Shown: piece by piece, positions 44,527 to 54,213 of the stretch | Position numbering within the stretch: the stretch's first letter is position 1 | Layout of the letters: every line of letters starts with the position of its first letter | Assembly: GCF_003112675.1 (NCBI RefSeq) | Contig: NZ_BFAY01000002.1 | Location: 26,040-90,039, forward strand | From: Leptospira johnsonii | Lineage (GTDB): Bacteria; Spirochaetota; Leptospiria; Leptospirales; Leptospiraceae | Direction: 5' to 3' | Length of the DNA: 64,000 nt | Translations under genes and position numbers: made by a program | Notes under the pieces: generated by a model | Database searches by the model: none | What the model saw: the letters and a program-made list of their open reading frames with translations, nothing else | What the model was told of the DNA's origin: nothing

Positions 44527-46641
44527 ATGAATTCGGTTACCATTATTCTGGCTTTTGCCTTCCTGGCTATTTTGACCGCCGTAGTATACGCACTGAAGGT
44601 CACCAGGATCCAAATCGGAACTGAGGGCGGAAAGGATAACGAATCCAAGAAATTGATCGAAATTTCTTCCGCAATCTCCGAAGGCGCTATGGCCTTTCTC
44701 GTGAGAGAATACAAGACCATTTCTCTCTTCATCGCCTTTATGGCAGTTCTGATCTTCTTCCTTTTGGACAATCCGGAGACCCCGGATTTTAACGACGGAT
44801 TGTTTACTGCGATCGCTTTCGTAGCAGGGGCTTTGATTTCCTGCCTTTCCGGTTTTATCGGGATGAAGATCGCAACTGCAGGAAACGTTCGTACCGCTCA
44901 GGCTGCTAAAACTTCCATGTCCAAGGCTTTCAGAGTCGCTTTCGATTCAGGAGCGGTAATGGGATTTGGTCTGGTCGGACTTGCAGTTTTGGGTATGATC
45001 GGGCTTTTTCTTCTTTATACTCATTTATTCCAAAACGTAGGAACTCTCTACCTAATGGAAGCTCTGGCAGGTTTTGGTCTGGGTGGTTCTGCTGTGGCTC
45101 TTTTCGGAAGAGTGGGCGGGGGAATTTACACCAAGGCTGCCGACGTTGGGGCCGACTTGGTTGGTAAGGTAGAGAAGGGAATCCCTGAGGATGATCCTCG
45201 AAACCCTGCTACTATTGCAGATAACGTTGGAGATAACGTTGGTGACGTTGCCGGTATGGGTGCTGACCTTTTCGGTTCCTGTGCTGAAGCTACTTGCGCC
45301 GCTCTTGTGATCGGTGCGACTGCAACCGCTCTTTCCGGAAATACTGACGCTCTTTTATATCCACTTTTGATCTCCGCTTTCGGGATCCCTGCCTCTCTTT
45401 TGACTTCCTTCATCGCTTCCGTGAAAGAAGGAGGAAATGTGGAGAAGGTACTAAAGATCCAACTTTGGGTCTCTACGCTGCTCGTAGGCGCGGTTATGTA
45501 TTTCGTAACTGATAAATACATGGTGGATTCTTTCGAGATCGCTGGCAAAACGATCGGCAAATGGAATGTTTACATTTCCTTGATTGTTGGTCTATTCTCC
45601 GGAATGTTCATCGGTCTTATCACAGAATACTATACTTCTCATTCTTATAAACCTGTAAGAGAAGTGGTCGAAGCTTCCAAAACTGGAGCTGCTACGAACA
45701 TTATCTACGGACTCGCATTAGGTTACCAAAGTTCTGTGGTTCCGGTCATCCTACTCGTGATTACTATCGTTACTGCGAATATTTTGGCGGGAATGTATGG
45801 GATTGCAATCGCTGCTCTTGGAATGATCTCCACGATCGCGATCGGTTTGACCATCGACGCTTACGGTCCGGTTTCGGATAACGCAGGTGGGATCGCTGAG
45901 ATGGCGGAACTCGGAAAAGAAGTTCGTAATCGTACAGATACTTTAGATGCGGCCGGTAATACTACTGCCGCTATCGGAAAAGGTTTTGCGATCGGTTCTG
46001 CCGCTTTAACTTCCTTGGCGCTGTTTGCCGCATTCATCACCAGAACTAAAACTACCGGTCTGGACATCCTGAACGCAGAAGTTTTCGGTGGATTACTTTT
46101 CGGAGCAATGCTTCCGTTCGTCTTTACTGCTATGACCATGAAATCAGTAGGTAAAGCTGCTGTTGACATGGTGGAAGAAGTTAGAAAACAATTCCGCGAG
46201 ATCCCAGGGATCATGGAAGGAAAAGCGAAGCCAGATTATAAAAGATGTGTGGATATTTCCACCACTGCAGCTTTAAGAGAAATGATCCTTCCTGGACTTT
46301 TAGTTCTTTTAACTCCGATCTTAGTAGGTTACTTATTCGGAATTAAATCTTTAGCAGGTGTTTTAGCTGGAGCATTGGTAGCAGGTGTGGTTCTTGCAAT
46401 CTCTTCTGCAAACTCCGGTGGTGGCTGGGACAACGCTAAAAAATATATCGAAAAAGCAGCCGGTGGAAAAGGTTCCGACCAACACAAGGCAGCAGTTGTG
46501 GGAGATACCGTGGGAGATCCTTTAAAAGATACTTCCGGTCCTTCTATCAATATTTTGATCAAGTTGATGGCGATTACTAGTTTAGTGTTTGCAGAATTCT
46601 TCGTACAACATGGCGGTTTATTGCTTCGCGTGTTCCAATAA
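44527..46641 (+). CDS. hppA: Membrane-bound ion-pumping pyrophosphatase
   Basis: The product has 704 residues with about 16 membrane helices. Diagnostic motifs are [39 protein letters not shown] (the pyrophosphate and magnesium site), [17 protein letters not shown], and [20 protein letters not shown]. In the loop [10 protein letters not shown] the residue that is Lys in potassium-independent enzymes is Ala, which predicts potassium dependence. The protein hydrolyses pyrophosphate and pumps H+ or Na+ across the inner membrane; which ion cannot be told from this view. GAGG lies nine bases before the ATG. Confidence 0.97.
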   Translation: MNSVTIILAFAFLAILTAVVYALKVTRIQIGTEGGKDNESKKLIEISSAISEGAMAFLVREYKTISLFIAFMAVLIFFLLDNPETPDFNDGLFTAIAFVAGALISCLSGFIGMKIATAGNVRTAQAAKTSMSKAFRVAFDSGAVMGFGLVGLAVLGMIGLFLLYTHLFQNVGTLYLMEALAGFGLGGSAVALFGRVGGGIYTKAADVGADLVGKVEKGIPEDDPRNPATIADNVGDNVGDVAGMGADLFGSCAEATCAALVIGATATALSGNTDALLYPLLISAFGIPASLLTSFIASVKEGGNVEKVLKIQLWVSTLLVGAVMYFVTDKYMVDSFEIAGKTIGKWNVYISLIVGLFSGMFIGLITEYYTSHSYKPVREVVEASKTGAATNIIYGLALGYQSSVVPVILLVITIVTANILAGMYGIAIAALGMISTIAIGLTIDAYGPVSDNAGGIAEMAELGKEVRNRTDTLDAAGNTTAAIGKGFAIGSAALTSLALFAAFITRTKTTGLDILNAEVFGGLLFGAMLPFVFTAMTMKSVGKAAVDMVEEVRKQFREIPGIMEGKAKPDYKRCVDISTTAALREMILPGLLVLLTPILVGYLFGIKSLAGVLAGALVAGVVLAISSANSGGGWDNAKKYIEKAAGGKGSDQHKAAVVGDTVGDPLKDTSGPSINILIKLMAITSLVFAEFFVQHGGLLLRVFQ

Positions 46642-46698
46642 GAATTTTCTAAAATTCTGATATAGAAAAGGGATCCGAATGGGTCCCTTTTCTATTTG
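46641..46698 (+). terminator. hppA terminator region
   Basis: A small AGAATTTT-CT-AAAATTCT hairpin at 46641-46658 is followed by ATAGAAAAGGGATCC-GAAT-GGGTCCCTTTTCTAT (46662-46695), which ends in a T-rich tail. The second hairpin is a good intrinsic terminator. Confidence 0.88.
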
Positions 46699-46702
46699 AG
46701 AG

Positions 46703-46888
46703 TGCGGAGTTCACGGAGAACACAGAGAGTTTATTCCCTATGTTGGAACTCCAACATAGATTTGAAGAGGATGATTTTGTTGACAAATGTTGGATTTTGT
46801 GATATGGAGAATGTTCTCTCCCACGAGCCACTCCCCCCAATCCCAATGCAGGGTGGGGGTATCTTTGTTCTATGTAGGAATTCCTACA
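46703..46888. repeat. CACAGAG unit and two TGTWGGA palindromes
   Basis: A short GGAGTTCACGGAGAACACAG unit (46706-46725) resembles the repeats at 32.7-33.0 kb. CTATGTTGGA-AC-TCCAACATAG (46738-46759) has 10-bp perfect arms. TGTAGGAATTCCTACA (46873-46888) is a perfect 16-bp palindrome that overlaps the stop codon of the GNAT gene. Confidence 0.7.
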
Positions 46889-47366
46889 AGGATTTCCTAA
46901 ATCTTACATAGAACGGATCAAATCCCATCTTCTTCCAGAATTCTACTGCCAGCTTATTCTCGGAAATCGCTCTTAATTCGATCGCCTGGATCCCTTTTTC
47001 TTTTGCATAACGGAACGTTTCTTGGACGAGAGGTTTCATATAACCTGACTTTCTTTTGCCTTGTTTGGTAATTGCCAGGTCTATGAATAAGTTCATCTCC
47101 TCAATGAGATACGGTTTTTCTTCCACTCTTGCGATTAAGAGAGAGACAAGTTCTTCTTTTATGAATCCACCGATAAATAAAACTTTGTCTGTAGCCCTGA
47201 GTTTTAAGTAGATATCCACCATTTTGGCGGCGGCCCTAGGACGGATCTTGAATATTCCATCTAAGGGAAGTTTATTCACCATTCTAAAAAATTGATTTAC
47301 CAATTCAATGGCAGCCTCCCTATTTTGGGGGAGGATCGGTCTTATCTCCAAAAGTTTCTCAGGCAT
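46884..47366 (-). CDS. GNAT-family N-acetyltransferase
   Basis: The start is placed at the ATG at 47366 (MPEKLLEIRPIL), giving 160 residues; a frame from 47510 would overlap the divergent gene and adds 48 unrelated residues. The fold shows the core strands VLFIGGFIKEELVSLLIARVEEKPYL in two parts, a weak acetyl-CoA loop (KQGKRKSGYMKPLVQ) and AIELRAISENKLAVEFWKKMGF, the classic GNAT C-terminal motif. The acceptor is unknown. No clear ribosome binding site precedes the chosen ATG. Confidence 0.82.
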   Translation of the reverse strand: MPEKLLEIRPILPQNREAAIELVNQFFRMVNKLPLDGIFKIRPRAAAKMVDIYLKLRATDKVLFIGGFIKEELVSLLIARVEEKPYLIEEMNLFIDLAITKQGKRKSGYMKPLVQETFRYAKEKGIQAIELRAISENKLAVEFWKKMGFDPFYVRFRKSL

Positions 47367-47494
47367 TAAAATAAAACTTTGCAAATGACCGGAGTTTGTG
47401 GAGTATTTTTTATAGTGTAGAAGAGAAGTTTCTCTTCTTTTTAGAAATAAATAAAAAAAGAAACGATTCCGGTTGTTACTAATACGAAGGCAAA

Positions 47495-48313
47495 ATGATC
47501 TTTCGAGCACTTATAATTCTATCCTTCTTCTCTTTTATCAATTGCGAGAACGGTAAATCGGAATTGCCACCCGCAGTTTTGGGATATATCACTTTGGATT
47601 ATCTCATTCTAACGGATCCGGATCGTTCTTCCGTTTATTTTTCCACCGTAAGATCCTTGGATCTAGAAGTTGCTTATGAAACGGATGCGGAACCTTTTAC
47701 CGGAAATTTTACGGTTGGCGGTTCCAGTATTTGGAATGTGACGGATAGTAATATGCAGGATGTTTTTGCGGACAGAGGTTATTCAGTTGCAGTCACTGTT
47801 CCGAGCGATCTATCCGAGATGAACGAGATCCCGGACCAAAACAGATCTACTTGGAGTGTGAACCAACTTTTGGATCTGGTACCTAAATACAGAAAGAAAT
47901 CTTCCGATTTTCAATCTACTAGTTTCTTTATCGTGTATGTAAGAGGACAGTTGGCGGATGCGCCTGGTGTGATCGCAGTTACAATTTCTGGAGTTTTAGG
48001 AATTGGACCTCCGGTAATCTTTGTATTCAAAGATATGATAGATCAGTTTGATTCTATCGTTTCACCTGATAAGGCAGCAAAAGCGGAGCAGATGACTCTG
48101 ACCCATGAGCTTGGACATGCACTTGGGCTCGTGAACGCTGGGATCCCGTTATATTCTTCTCACCAGGATACAGAACATGGAAACCATTGTTCTAATGAAA
48201 CCTGCGGAATGTTCTGGGCCTTAAGCGACACCAAGGTCGAAACTTTCAGCCCAGCAAGTCCTTTGATCTTCGGACAGGAATGTAGGGACGATATTCGAAA
48301 CTACAATCCTTGA
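47495..48313 (+). CDS. Metalloprotease-like lipoprotein (HEXXH)
   Basis: The product has 272 residues. GAAGG precedes the ATG; the signal peptide ends at FFSFINC, a lipobox. LTHELGHALGLVNAG is an HEXXHxxGxxN site, a metzincin-like variant in which Asn takes the place of the third His. GNHCSNETCGMFW follows; its Cys pair and Met suggest a Met-turn-type region of the archaemetzincin/M10-M12 kind. Upstream sequence is beta-rich. It is likely a surface or periplasmic zinc protease. Confidence 0.82.
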   Translation: MIFRALIILSFFSFINCENGKSELPPAVLGYITLDYLILTDPDRSSVYFSTVRSLDLEVAYETDAEPFTGNFTVGGSSIWNVTDSNMQDVFADRGYSVAVTVPSDLSEMNEIPDQNRSTWSVNQLLDLVPKYRKKSSDFQSTSFFIVYVRGQLADAPGVIAVTISGVLGIGPPVIFVFKDMIDQFDSIVSPDKAAKAEQMTLTHELGHALGLVNAGIPLYSSHQDTEHGNHCSNETCGMFWALSDTKVETFSPASPLIFGQECRDDIRNYNP

Positions 48314-49711
48314 TTAAAGTATCTTGTCCGCAAAGTAAGATTTCAAAGAATCTATAGAGATCCTTTCTTGGGACATGCTGTCCCTTTCTCTCACTGTAAC
48401 GGAATTGTCCTTTAAAGAATCGTAATCTACTGTGATACAATATGGAGTTCCGATCTCATCCTGTCTGCGGTATCTTTTTCCGATAGCGCCGCCTTCATCG
48501 TATTCTAAATTCCCTAAAGAAGATAGGTTTGTATAGATGGATTTTGCAAGTTCAGGAAGACCGTCTTTTTTCATAAGAGGAAAAATTCCGATCTTCACAG
48601 GAGCTACCTGAGGAGCGAAACGAAGAACCGTTCTTGTTTCTCCATCAGGTAGTTTTTCTTCTGCGTAAGCGTCTGAAACAACAGCTAAGAACAAACGATT
48701 TAAGCCGAGTGCAGGCTCTACCACGTAAGGTACATACTTTTTATTAGCTGCCTGGTCTTGGTATTTCAGATCTTCTCCGGAGAATTTTTCATGTTGAGAA
48801 AGATCGTAGTCAGTTCTGGAAGCGATCCCCCAAAGTTCTCCCCATCCGAATCCATATTTGTATTCGATATCGGAAGTAGCTTCGCTATAGAAGGAAAGTT
48901 CTTCCTTTTCATGTTCTCTGATCTTTAGATTTTCTTTTTTTAGACCCACATGATCGGTTAAGAAGGTAAGGCAATAGTTTACCCAATGAGTGAACCATTC
49001 TTTTTGGGTTCCAGGCTCGCAGAAGAATTCCATCTCCATTTGTTCGAATTCACGAGTGCGGAATACGAACTGTCTGGCCATGATCTCATTACGGAATGAT
49101 TTACCGATCTGGGCGATACCGAATGGGATCTTGTTTCTAGTCGTGGAGATAACGTTCTTAAAATTGATAAAAATACCTTGGGCAGTTTCCGGACGAAGAT
49201 AAATATCCTGTGAATCTTCTGCGGAAGCTCCATGAGAAGTTTTGAACATCAGGTTGAAGTCCCTTGCTTCCGTGAATGTTCCTCTGTTCCCGCAGTTTGG
49301 ACAGGCAAAATTTCCCGCCTTGATGACTTCGTTCATTTTTTCCAGGGTTAACCCGGTGGCGGCACCTTCTCCTTTTTGGTCTTCCAAAAATTTGTCCGCT
49401 CTGATCCTGGTCTTACAATTTTTACAATCGATAAGTGGATCGTTAAAATTCGAAACGTGTCCGGATGCTTCCCATACTTTTGGATTGAGAAGGATAGAAG
49501 AATCCAGTCCGACTACGTCTTCTCTCAAGTGGACAAAATGTTTCCACCAGAGTCTTTTTAAGTTATGGAGAAGTTCGGCTCCGTAAGGGCCATAGTCGAA
49601 GGTATTGGAAAGTCCTCCGTAAATTTCGGATCCGGGATAAACAAATCCTCTTCTTTTACAAACGGATACAATATCCTTGAGAGAGGAATCTAGGGTTTCT
49701 TTTTTCTCCAT
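48314..49711 (-). CDS. glyS: Glycine--tRNA ligase (homodimeric, class II)
   Basis: The ATG at 49711 starts 465 residues; a longer frame to 49807 gives a non-conserved extension. The protein begins with SLKDIVSVCKRRGFVYPGSEIYGG and FDYGPYGAELLHNLK, the signature of eukaryote-like glycyl-tRNA synthetase. Motif 2 is seen in GIAQIGKSFRNEIMARQFVFRTREFEQME, split over two stretches, and motif 3 in VEPALGLNRLFLAVVSDAY, with an anticodon-binding domain after it. A Cys-pair zinc-like module (CKNCKTR ... CPNCGNRG) is present, as in many bacterial members. It charges tRNA-Gly. Confidence 0.96.
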   Translation of the reverse strand: MEKKETLDSSLKDIVSVCKRRGFVYPGSEIYGGLSNTFDYGPYGAELLHNLKRLWWKHFVHLREDVVGLDSSILLNPKVWEASGHVSNFNDPLIDCKNCKTRIRADKFLEDQKGEGAATGLTLEKMNEVIKAGNFACPNCGNRGTFTEARDFNLMFKTSHGASAEDSQDIYLRPETAQGIFINFKNVISTTRNKIPFGIAQIGKSFRNEIMARQFVFRTREFEQMEMEFFCEPGTQKEWFTHWVNYCLTFLTDHVGLKKENLKIREHEKEELSFYSEATSDIEYKYGFGWGELWGIASRTDYDLSQHEKFSGEDLKYQDQAANKKYVPYVVEPALGLNRLFLAVVSDAYAEEKLPDGETRTVLRFAPQVAPVKIGIFPLMKKDGLPELAKSIYTNLSSLGNLEYDEGGAIGKRYRRQDEIGTPYCITVDYDSLKDNSVTVRERDSMSQERISIDSLKSYFADKIL

Positions 49712-49825
49712 AGGTCCAAGGATTCTCGAATAGGATTCATGATAAAGTATTAAATTCGTAGGAATTCCTTCAATTCTTGTTTGCTTCCGGAACAAGCCAG
49801 GGTCCAATGGACAAGGATATTCGGA

Positions 49826-51505
49826 ATGAAAAGAGAAGTTTCGCAGAAGGATAAACTCGTCTTTTGGGGGATCAATTTTCTCTCTTGGACCTCTCCTATT
49901 TCTATGATAGGTTTCGGGATTTTTTTTCCTCTGGGAGTTATCTTCCTATTTCCGAAAGAAGACCGGGTCCTCAGGCCTGCATTCCATTCCGTTTTTCTGC
50001 AAGTGGTCCTCGGGCTGTTTTTATTTTCTCTAGAACTTCTATTCTTAATTTTTCCAAAAGCGGAAGAGATTTTTTCAGCGTTCATTCTACTTAATTCTGA
50101 AGATCCAAGCGCATTCGGTTTTACTGTTCTAACGCTCATGTTCTTCTTGGGTCTGGCTGTCTTTTTTCTACAGGCAAAACATGTTAGAGAAAGATTAAAA
50201 CCGGAAGATCCAAAACCTCTCATCTTAAATCCTGTCCTGGTCTTTTTGACAGTATTCTGCTTAATACTATTCACTCATTATCTAACGTACTCAGATACAT
50301 TCCGAGCTAAGATGGCAACGTTCGCAGTCTTCTCCGAAAGTGTTTGGATCTTCTTTTTTACTGCGATCGGGCTTGCAGAACTTCTTTCCGGCAAAAGACC
50401 GTTCTTCTTATTTCGTAGACCTTGGGCTTGGTTTGTAAGACAGACCAAAGATTCTCACGCATCGGAAGAAGGAGATCTATCTTCTTCTGCCAGAAAACGT
50501 AAGAACGCGAAAGTAAGAGATATCATCTTAGCAGGTTGGGGGCATATCTACACTGGCCGTTTGTGGAGGGGATTTCCGATCCTGTTTGTATATCTGCTCG
50601 GACTATTATTATTTGCCACATTCTTCTTTTCTTGGTGGGAGCCCGCATTGGGGATCCGCTTTTTGGCAAGCTTAGGATTAAAGCCTGGAATCTCCGACAA
50701 AAAGTTTTTTGAAGTGGCCTCTTCTATTTGGGTCTGGTCGGCGATCTTAACTACATTAATTTTGATTAATGTGTTTTCCGGATGGTTGCTTCGTAGAACT
50801 TTTCATTCAAAAACTCCGCTATTGGGTCTCAGCCCTGGCTTCGAGAACAATCTTGGATTGAGCGTTTTGGTTCACTTGATAGTGATCTGTCTCATTCTAC
50901 TCATGCCAACCACGATCGCTTTCCAAAAAGAGAGCAAATCTAGACCTACGGATCATTATACACCTGAGAATCATGCTGAATTTTATTTTATAGATCCGAA
51001 TCTTCCGGACGAGGTGAAAGGACTGAACGGTGGTGTTATCACCGGAACGGATACACCTAATAGTACTCAAGGTGAAAAAATCCCTGAGGAAAAACCTTCG
51101 GACGAGGGAAGGGTAAAGGGAGAAGTCAAAAAAATCAAAGGTAAAAAACTTCCTCCTACTTATTCCAATTATATCTCCGCTAAAATGAGAACCTTCGAAT
51201 CCTTTATGGATTATTGGAGAAGCGCTCCTCGAAATTATTCCTGCGTTGTAGCTTATACAATTACTCCGGACGGAGAAGTTGTGGATGTGGAACTTGTGCA
51301 AAGTTCCACTTATCCGGATCAGGACCAGAGAACTCTAGAGCTAATCGAGAATTTATCTCCAATGATGCCTCCTCCTGGGACCAAAGGGTATATTCGAGTC
51401 ACGGAACTTTTCTGGAACGGGCCATTGGATGCTAAGGCGATGCCAACTCCTTTACAACAAGAACTTGTGAATATGTTCGACGGCCGTTATATGGAGGAAT
51501 TATGA
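49826..51505 (+). CDS. Polytopic membrane protein with TonB C-terminal domain
   Basis: The ATG at 49826 (AAGGA upstream) gives 559 residues; a TTG frame from 49781 is less likely. Eight or nine hydrophobic helices fill residues 10-370, including IILAGWGHIYTGRLWRGFP, a glycine-histidine-tyrosine motif seen in small TM2/DUF5683-like modules. After a Pro/Lys/Glu-rich linker (residues 400-460) the C-terminus, VVAYTITPDGEVVDVELVQS followed by PPPGTKGYIRVTELFWN, matches the TonB C-terminal fold. A TonB domain on a multi-span membrane protein is unusual. Possibly an energy transducer for outer-membrane receptors. It starts a four-gene unit. Confidence 0.8.
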   Translation: MKREVSQKDKLVFWGINFLSWTSPISMIGFGIFFPLGVIFLFPKEDRVLRPAFHSVFLQVVLGLFLFSLELLFLIFPKAEEIFSAFILLNSEDPSAFGFTVLTLMFFLGLAVFFLQAKHVRERLKPEDPKPLILNPVLVFLTVFCLILFTHYLTYSDTFRAKMATFAVFSESVWIFFFTAIGLAELLSGKRPFFLFRRPWAWFVRQTKDSHASEEGDLSSSARKRKNAKVRDIILAGWGHIYTGRLWRGFPILFVYLLGLLLFATFFFSWWEPALGIRFLASLGLKPGISDKKFFEVASSIWVWSAILTTLILINVFSGWLLRRTFHSKTPLLGLSPGFENNLGLSVLVHLIVICLILLMPTTIAFQKESKSRPTDHYTPENHAEFYFIDPNLPDEVKGLNGGVITGTDTPNSTQGEKIPEEKPSDEGRVKGEVKKIKGKKLPPTYSNYISAKMRTFESFMDYWRSAPRNYSCVVAYTITPDGEVVDVELVQSSTYPDQDQRTLELIENLSPMMPPPGTKGYIRVTELFWNGPLDAKAMPTPLQQELVNMFDGRYMEEL

Positions 51506-52275
51506 GTTTAGAAGTAATTCTTCTTGCGATCGGAAGTATTTTACCTTGGGGATTTTATCTCATCTACACCCAGCCCAACTCCGGGAGAGAAAAACGTTTC
51601 TTTTTTATAATATTCTTTGCGTTACTTTTAGGTTGGATCTCGACAGAGTTAGTGCTTCGCGCAAGCGCTTGGATCTGGCCTGAAACTGAGATCAAGGCGA
51701 AGGTAGCAAAATCAATTCTTTCTCAGACAGCATTTCTCGCATTTGTGAAAGCTGGAATGATGGAAGAATTATGTAAATCCGTCCTGATCGTATCCTTATC
51801 CCTTATCTTGGCTTACGATTGGAAGAAAAAGGAATTCCTTCCGGAAACATTTTTAGTGGGTGGATTTATCGCATTAGGTTTTGCCGGAATAGAAAATTAT
51901 CATTATATTCTCACCGCAAAAGAAGACGATAGGATCCATACTTTTATTCTAAGAACATTAAAATCTTCGAATGCACATTTGCTCATCAATCTTTGTTTTG
52001 CACTTTGCCTGATCAAAAGTAATAAAAGACAATTCCCTGACAAGTATTGGTATATTCTTTCCGGATTCTTGCTCGCAGTGGTCCAGCATGGACTATTCGA
52101 CTTTTTTGTGATCCCTGTGGGAAGATTCGGACATTGGGCGGCTACAGCGCTATTCGTTGGGATCTGGGTTTGGATCGTGAAAGATAGAAGATTGTATATG
52201 AAAGTAGAAGAAATACAAAAAGAACGACCTCCCAGGGAAGAAATTCCTCAATCGGTTCCAGAGATAATCCGTTGA
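51502..52275 (+). CDS. PrsW-family intramembrane metalloprotease
   Basis: The product has 257 residues with about seven membrane helices. It shows the family motifs GMMEELCKSVLI (Glu-Glu), GFIALGFAGIENYHYI (Glu-Asn) and VVQHGLFDFF (His-Gly-x-x-Asp), which form the presumed zinc or acidic catalytic centre of PrsW/CAAX-like proteases. PrsW of Bacillus cleaves anti-sigma factor RsiW; the substrate here is unknown. The ATG overlaps the previous stop (ATGA) and its stop overlaps the prmA start, so all are co-translated. Confidence 0.9.
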   Translation: MSLEVILLAIGSILPWGFYLIYTQPNSGREKRFFFIIFFALLLGWISTELVLRASAWIWPETEIKAKVAKSILSQTAFLAFVKAGMMEELCKSVLIVSLSLILAYDWKKKEFLPETFLVGGFIALGFAGIENYHYILTAKEDDRIHTFILRTLKSSNAHLLINLCFALCLIKSNKRQFPDKYWYILSGFLLAVVQHGLFDFFVIPVGRFGHWAATALFVGIWVWIVKDRRLYMKVEEIQKERPPREEIPQSVPEIIR

Positions 52276-53186
52276 AATACAAAGAAATTAGAGTTTCCAT
52301 TCCGAAAGATTTTGCGGAAGAGTTTTCCGCGTACTTGGACGAATGGCAAGTAGCAGGATATTACGAGATCCTATTCGATAGAGAAGAACCCAGAAAACCT
52401 GAAGAAGAGATTATCTCTGACAATACTCCGATAAGAGTGTATTTGGCAGAAGAAGACGTTCAGTCCGAGGCCAAAATTTGGATCTATTTACAAACTGTTG
52501 CTCCAGAAGATTCCTTTGCGGAATCTAGATGGATAGAAACGAAAGAATACGAAGAAGCTTATAAAGAATTTTATAAACCGTTTTCTGTGGGAGTTTTCTG
52601 GGTGGTGCCCACTTGGGAAAAAGAAGATTGGGAAAATAATAAGAGGTCGGAAGAGAAGGGTTCTGTTCCGGTTTATATTAATCCAGGACTTGCTTTTGGA
52701 ACGGGACATCATGAAACCACTCGTTTGGTTTTATCCAGGCTCGGTTCTATAGATCTTAAAGGGAAAACGGTCGCAGATATTGGTGCGGGTTCTGGGATCT
52801 TGTCCGTGGCAGTCGCAAGATTAGAAGCATCTAAAATTATCGCAGTGGATATAGATCCGAATGCAGTACGTTCTTCCGCATTCAATCGAGACGAGAATGG
52901 TATCTCGGACCAAGTTTTAGTTGTGGAAGAAGGTGGATTTGATCATCCTAAGATCCGTTCCGAAAAATTCGATCTATGCGTGGCGAATATCACATTCGCT
53001 GTTTTAAAGGCAAATATGGAAAAGATTGCAAGTCTTCATACGGATCATTTTTTATTTAGCGGTGTTATCACTGAAAGGAAAGACGAATTCCTGGAGTTAT
53101 TAGCTTCCCAAGTAGGAGGTAAATCCGTATATGAAACCTCCTGGAACGGATGGGAACTGATAGAATGGACTCGCAAAGTCCTATAA
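52272..53186 (+). CDS. prmA: Ribosomal protein L11 methyltransferase
   Basis: The product has 304 residues. It uses TTG as the start, overlapping the PrsW stop as TTGA. The N-terminal domain precedes the methyltransferase core: INPGLAFGTGHHETTRL, VADIGAGSGILSVAVARLEA and IAVDIDPNAVRSSAFN bind SAM, and CVANITFAVL is the active-site NxxF/L-like motif. PrmA trimethylates ribosomal protein L11 at lysines and the N-terminus. Adjacent genes are not ribosomal, so only sequence supports the call. Confidence 0.93.
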   Translation: MKYKEIRVSIPKDFAEEFSAYLDEWQVAGYYEILFDREEPRKPEEEIISDNTPIRVYLAEEDVQSEAKIWIYLQTVAPEDSFAESRWIETKEYEEAYKEFYKPFSVGVFWVVPTWEKEDWENNKRSEEKGSVPVYINPGLAFGTGHHETTRLVLSRLGSIDLKGKTVADIGAGSGILSVAVARLEASKIIAVDIDPNAVRSSAFNRDENGISDQVLVVEEGGFDHPKIRSEKFDLCVANITFAVLKANMEKIASLHTDHFLFSGVITERKDEFLELLASQVGGKSVYETSWNGWELIEWTRKVL

Positions 53187-53217
53187 CGTTTTATTAATAC
53201 TTAATATCGGAGAAAAA

Positions 53218-54213
53218 ATGAGACATTACGACGTATTCGGAATAGGGAACGCGCTTGTGGATATTCTGATCCCTACCGAAGATTCTTTTTTACAAAAAAT
53301 GGGTTGGAACAAGGGAATCATGACCTTGGTGGACGCAGAAGTGCAGGGTGGGGTCCTTACCGCCTTGGACGGACATAAAAAGGAATTAAGATCAGGTGGA
53401 AGTGCTGCAAATACGATGATTGCACTCGCAAATTCAGGCGGCACAGGGACTTATACAGGAAAAGTAAGCGAGGACACTTACGGAGAATTTTACAAACTGG
53501 ATATGGAAAAGGCTGGGATCTTATTTGAAGTTCCTCCTTCCAAAGATGGACATACCGGAACCTGTGTGATACTTACAACTCCCGATGCGGAAAGGACCAT
53601 GCTCACTCACTTGGGAATTTCTTCCACATTGACCAAGCAGGATTTGGACTTGGAAAGACTAAAAGTTTCTTCTTATAGTTATTTAGAAGGGTATCTTTGG
53701 GATGGACCTTCTACCAAAGAGGCCTGTCTTCTTGCCATGGAAGAATCCAAAAAAGCAGGAGTAAAAGTCGCATTTACTTTCAGCGATCCATTCTGCGTAA
53801 ACCGTTCTAGAGAAGATTTTTTAAAACTTACTAAAGAGTATTGTGATTTAGTTTTTTGTAATGCAGAAGAGGCGAAAGCCTTGGCAGTCACCGAATCCAA
53901 AGAGGATGCCCTAAAATTTATATCTTCACTTTGTAAGAATGTGATGATGACCGACGGCTCTAACGGAGCGTTCGTTTCGGTAAACGGAACTATCAGTCAC
54001 ATAGGAGGATTCCCGGCTCAGCATTTATTGGATACTACAGGAGCAGGGGATTGTTTTGCTGCAGGAGTGCTGTATGGACTCACTCACGGATTTTCTCCTG
54101 AGAATGCAGCAAGATGGGGGAACTACGTCGCCTCCAGGATCGTTCAAGAGATAGGACCTAGACTTTCTGTCAGACTTATGGGAAGACAGGAAGAAATACT
54201 CGGAAAAGTTTAA
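53218..54213 (+). CDS. PfkB-family carbohydrate/adenosine kinase
   Basis: The product has 331 residues, with CGGAGA close before the ATG. GIGNALVDILIPTED, GGSAANTMIALANSGG and LDTTGAGDCFAAGVLYGL mark the ribokinase/PfkB fold; the last carries the catalytic Asp. The pattern is that of adenosine kinases, which phosphorylate adenosine to AMP, though other sugar or nucleoside kinases are possible. It follows prmA by 31 bp. It converges with the lipoprotein gene and overlaps its last bases by four. Confidence 0.9.
   Translation: MRHYDVFGIGNALVDILIPTEDSFLQKMGWNKGIMTLVDAEVQGGVLTALDGHKKELRSGGSAANTMIALANSGGTGTYTGKVSEDTYGEFYKLDMEKAGILFEVPPSKDGHTGTCVILTTPDAERTMLTHLGISSTLTKQDLDLERLKVSSYSYLEGYLWDGPSTKEACLLAMEESKKAGVKVAFTFSDPFCVNRSREDFLKLTKEYCDLVFCNAEEAKALAVTESKEDALKFISSLCKNVMMTDGSNGAFVSVNGTISHIGGFPAQHLLDTTGAGDCFAAGVLYGLTHGFSPENAARWGNYVASRIVQEIGPRLSVRLMGRQEEILGKV

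Noticed and set aside
45126..46562. Long antisense frames within hppA
   Set aside because: They are mirror frames of a strongly biased coding sequence rich in Ala, Gly and Val codons; no independent coding evidence.
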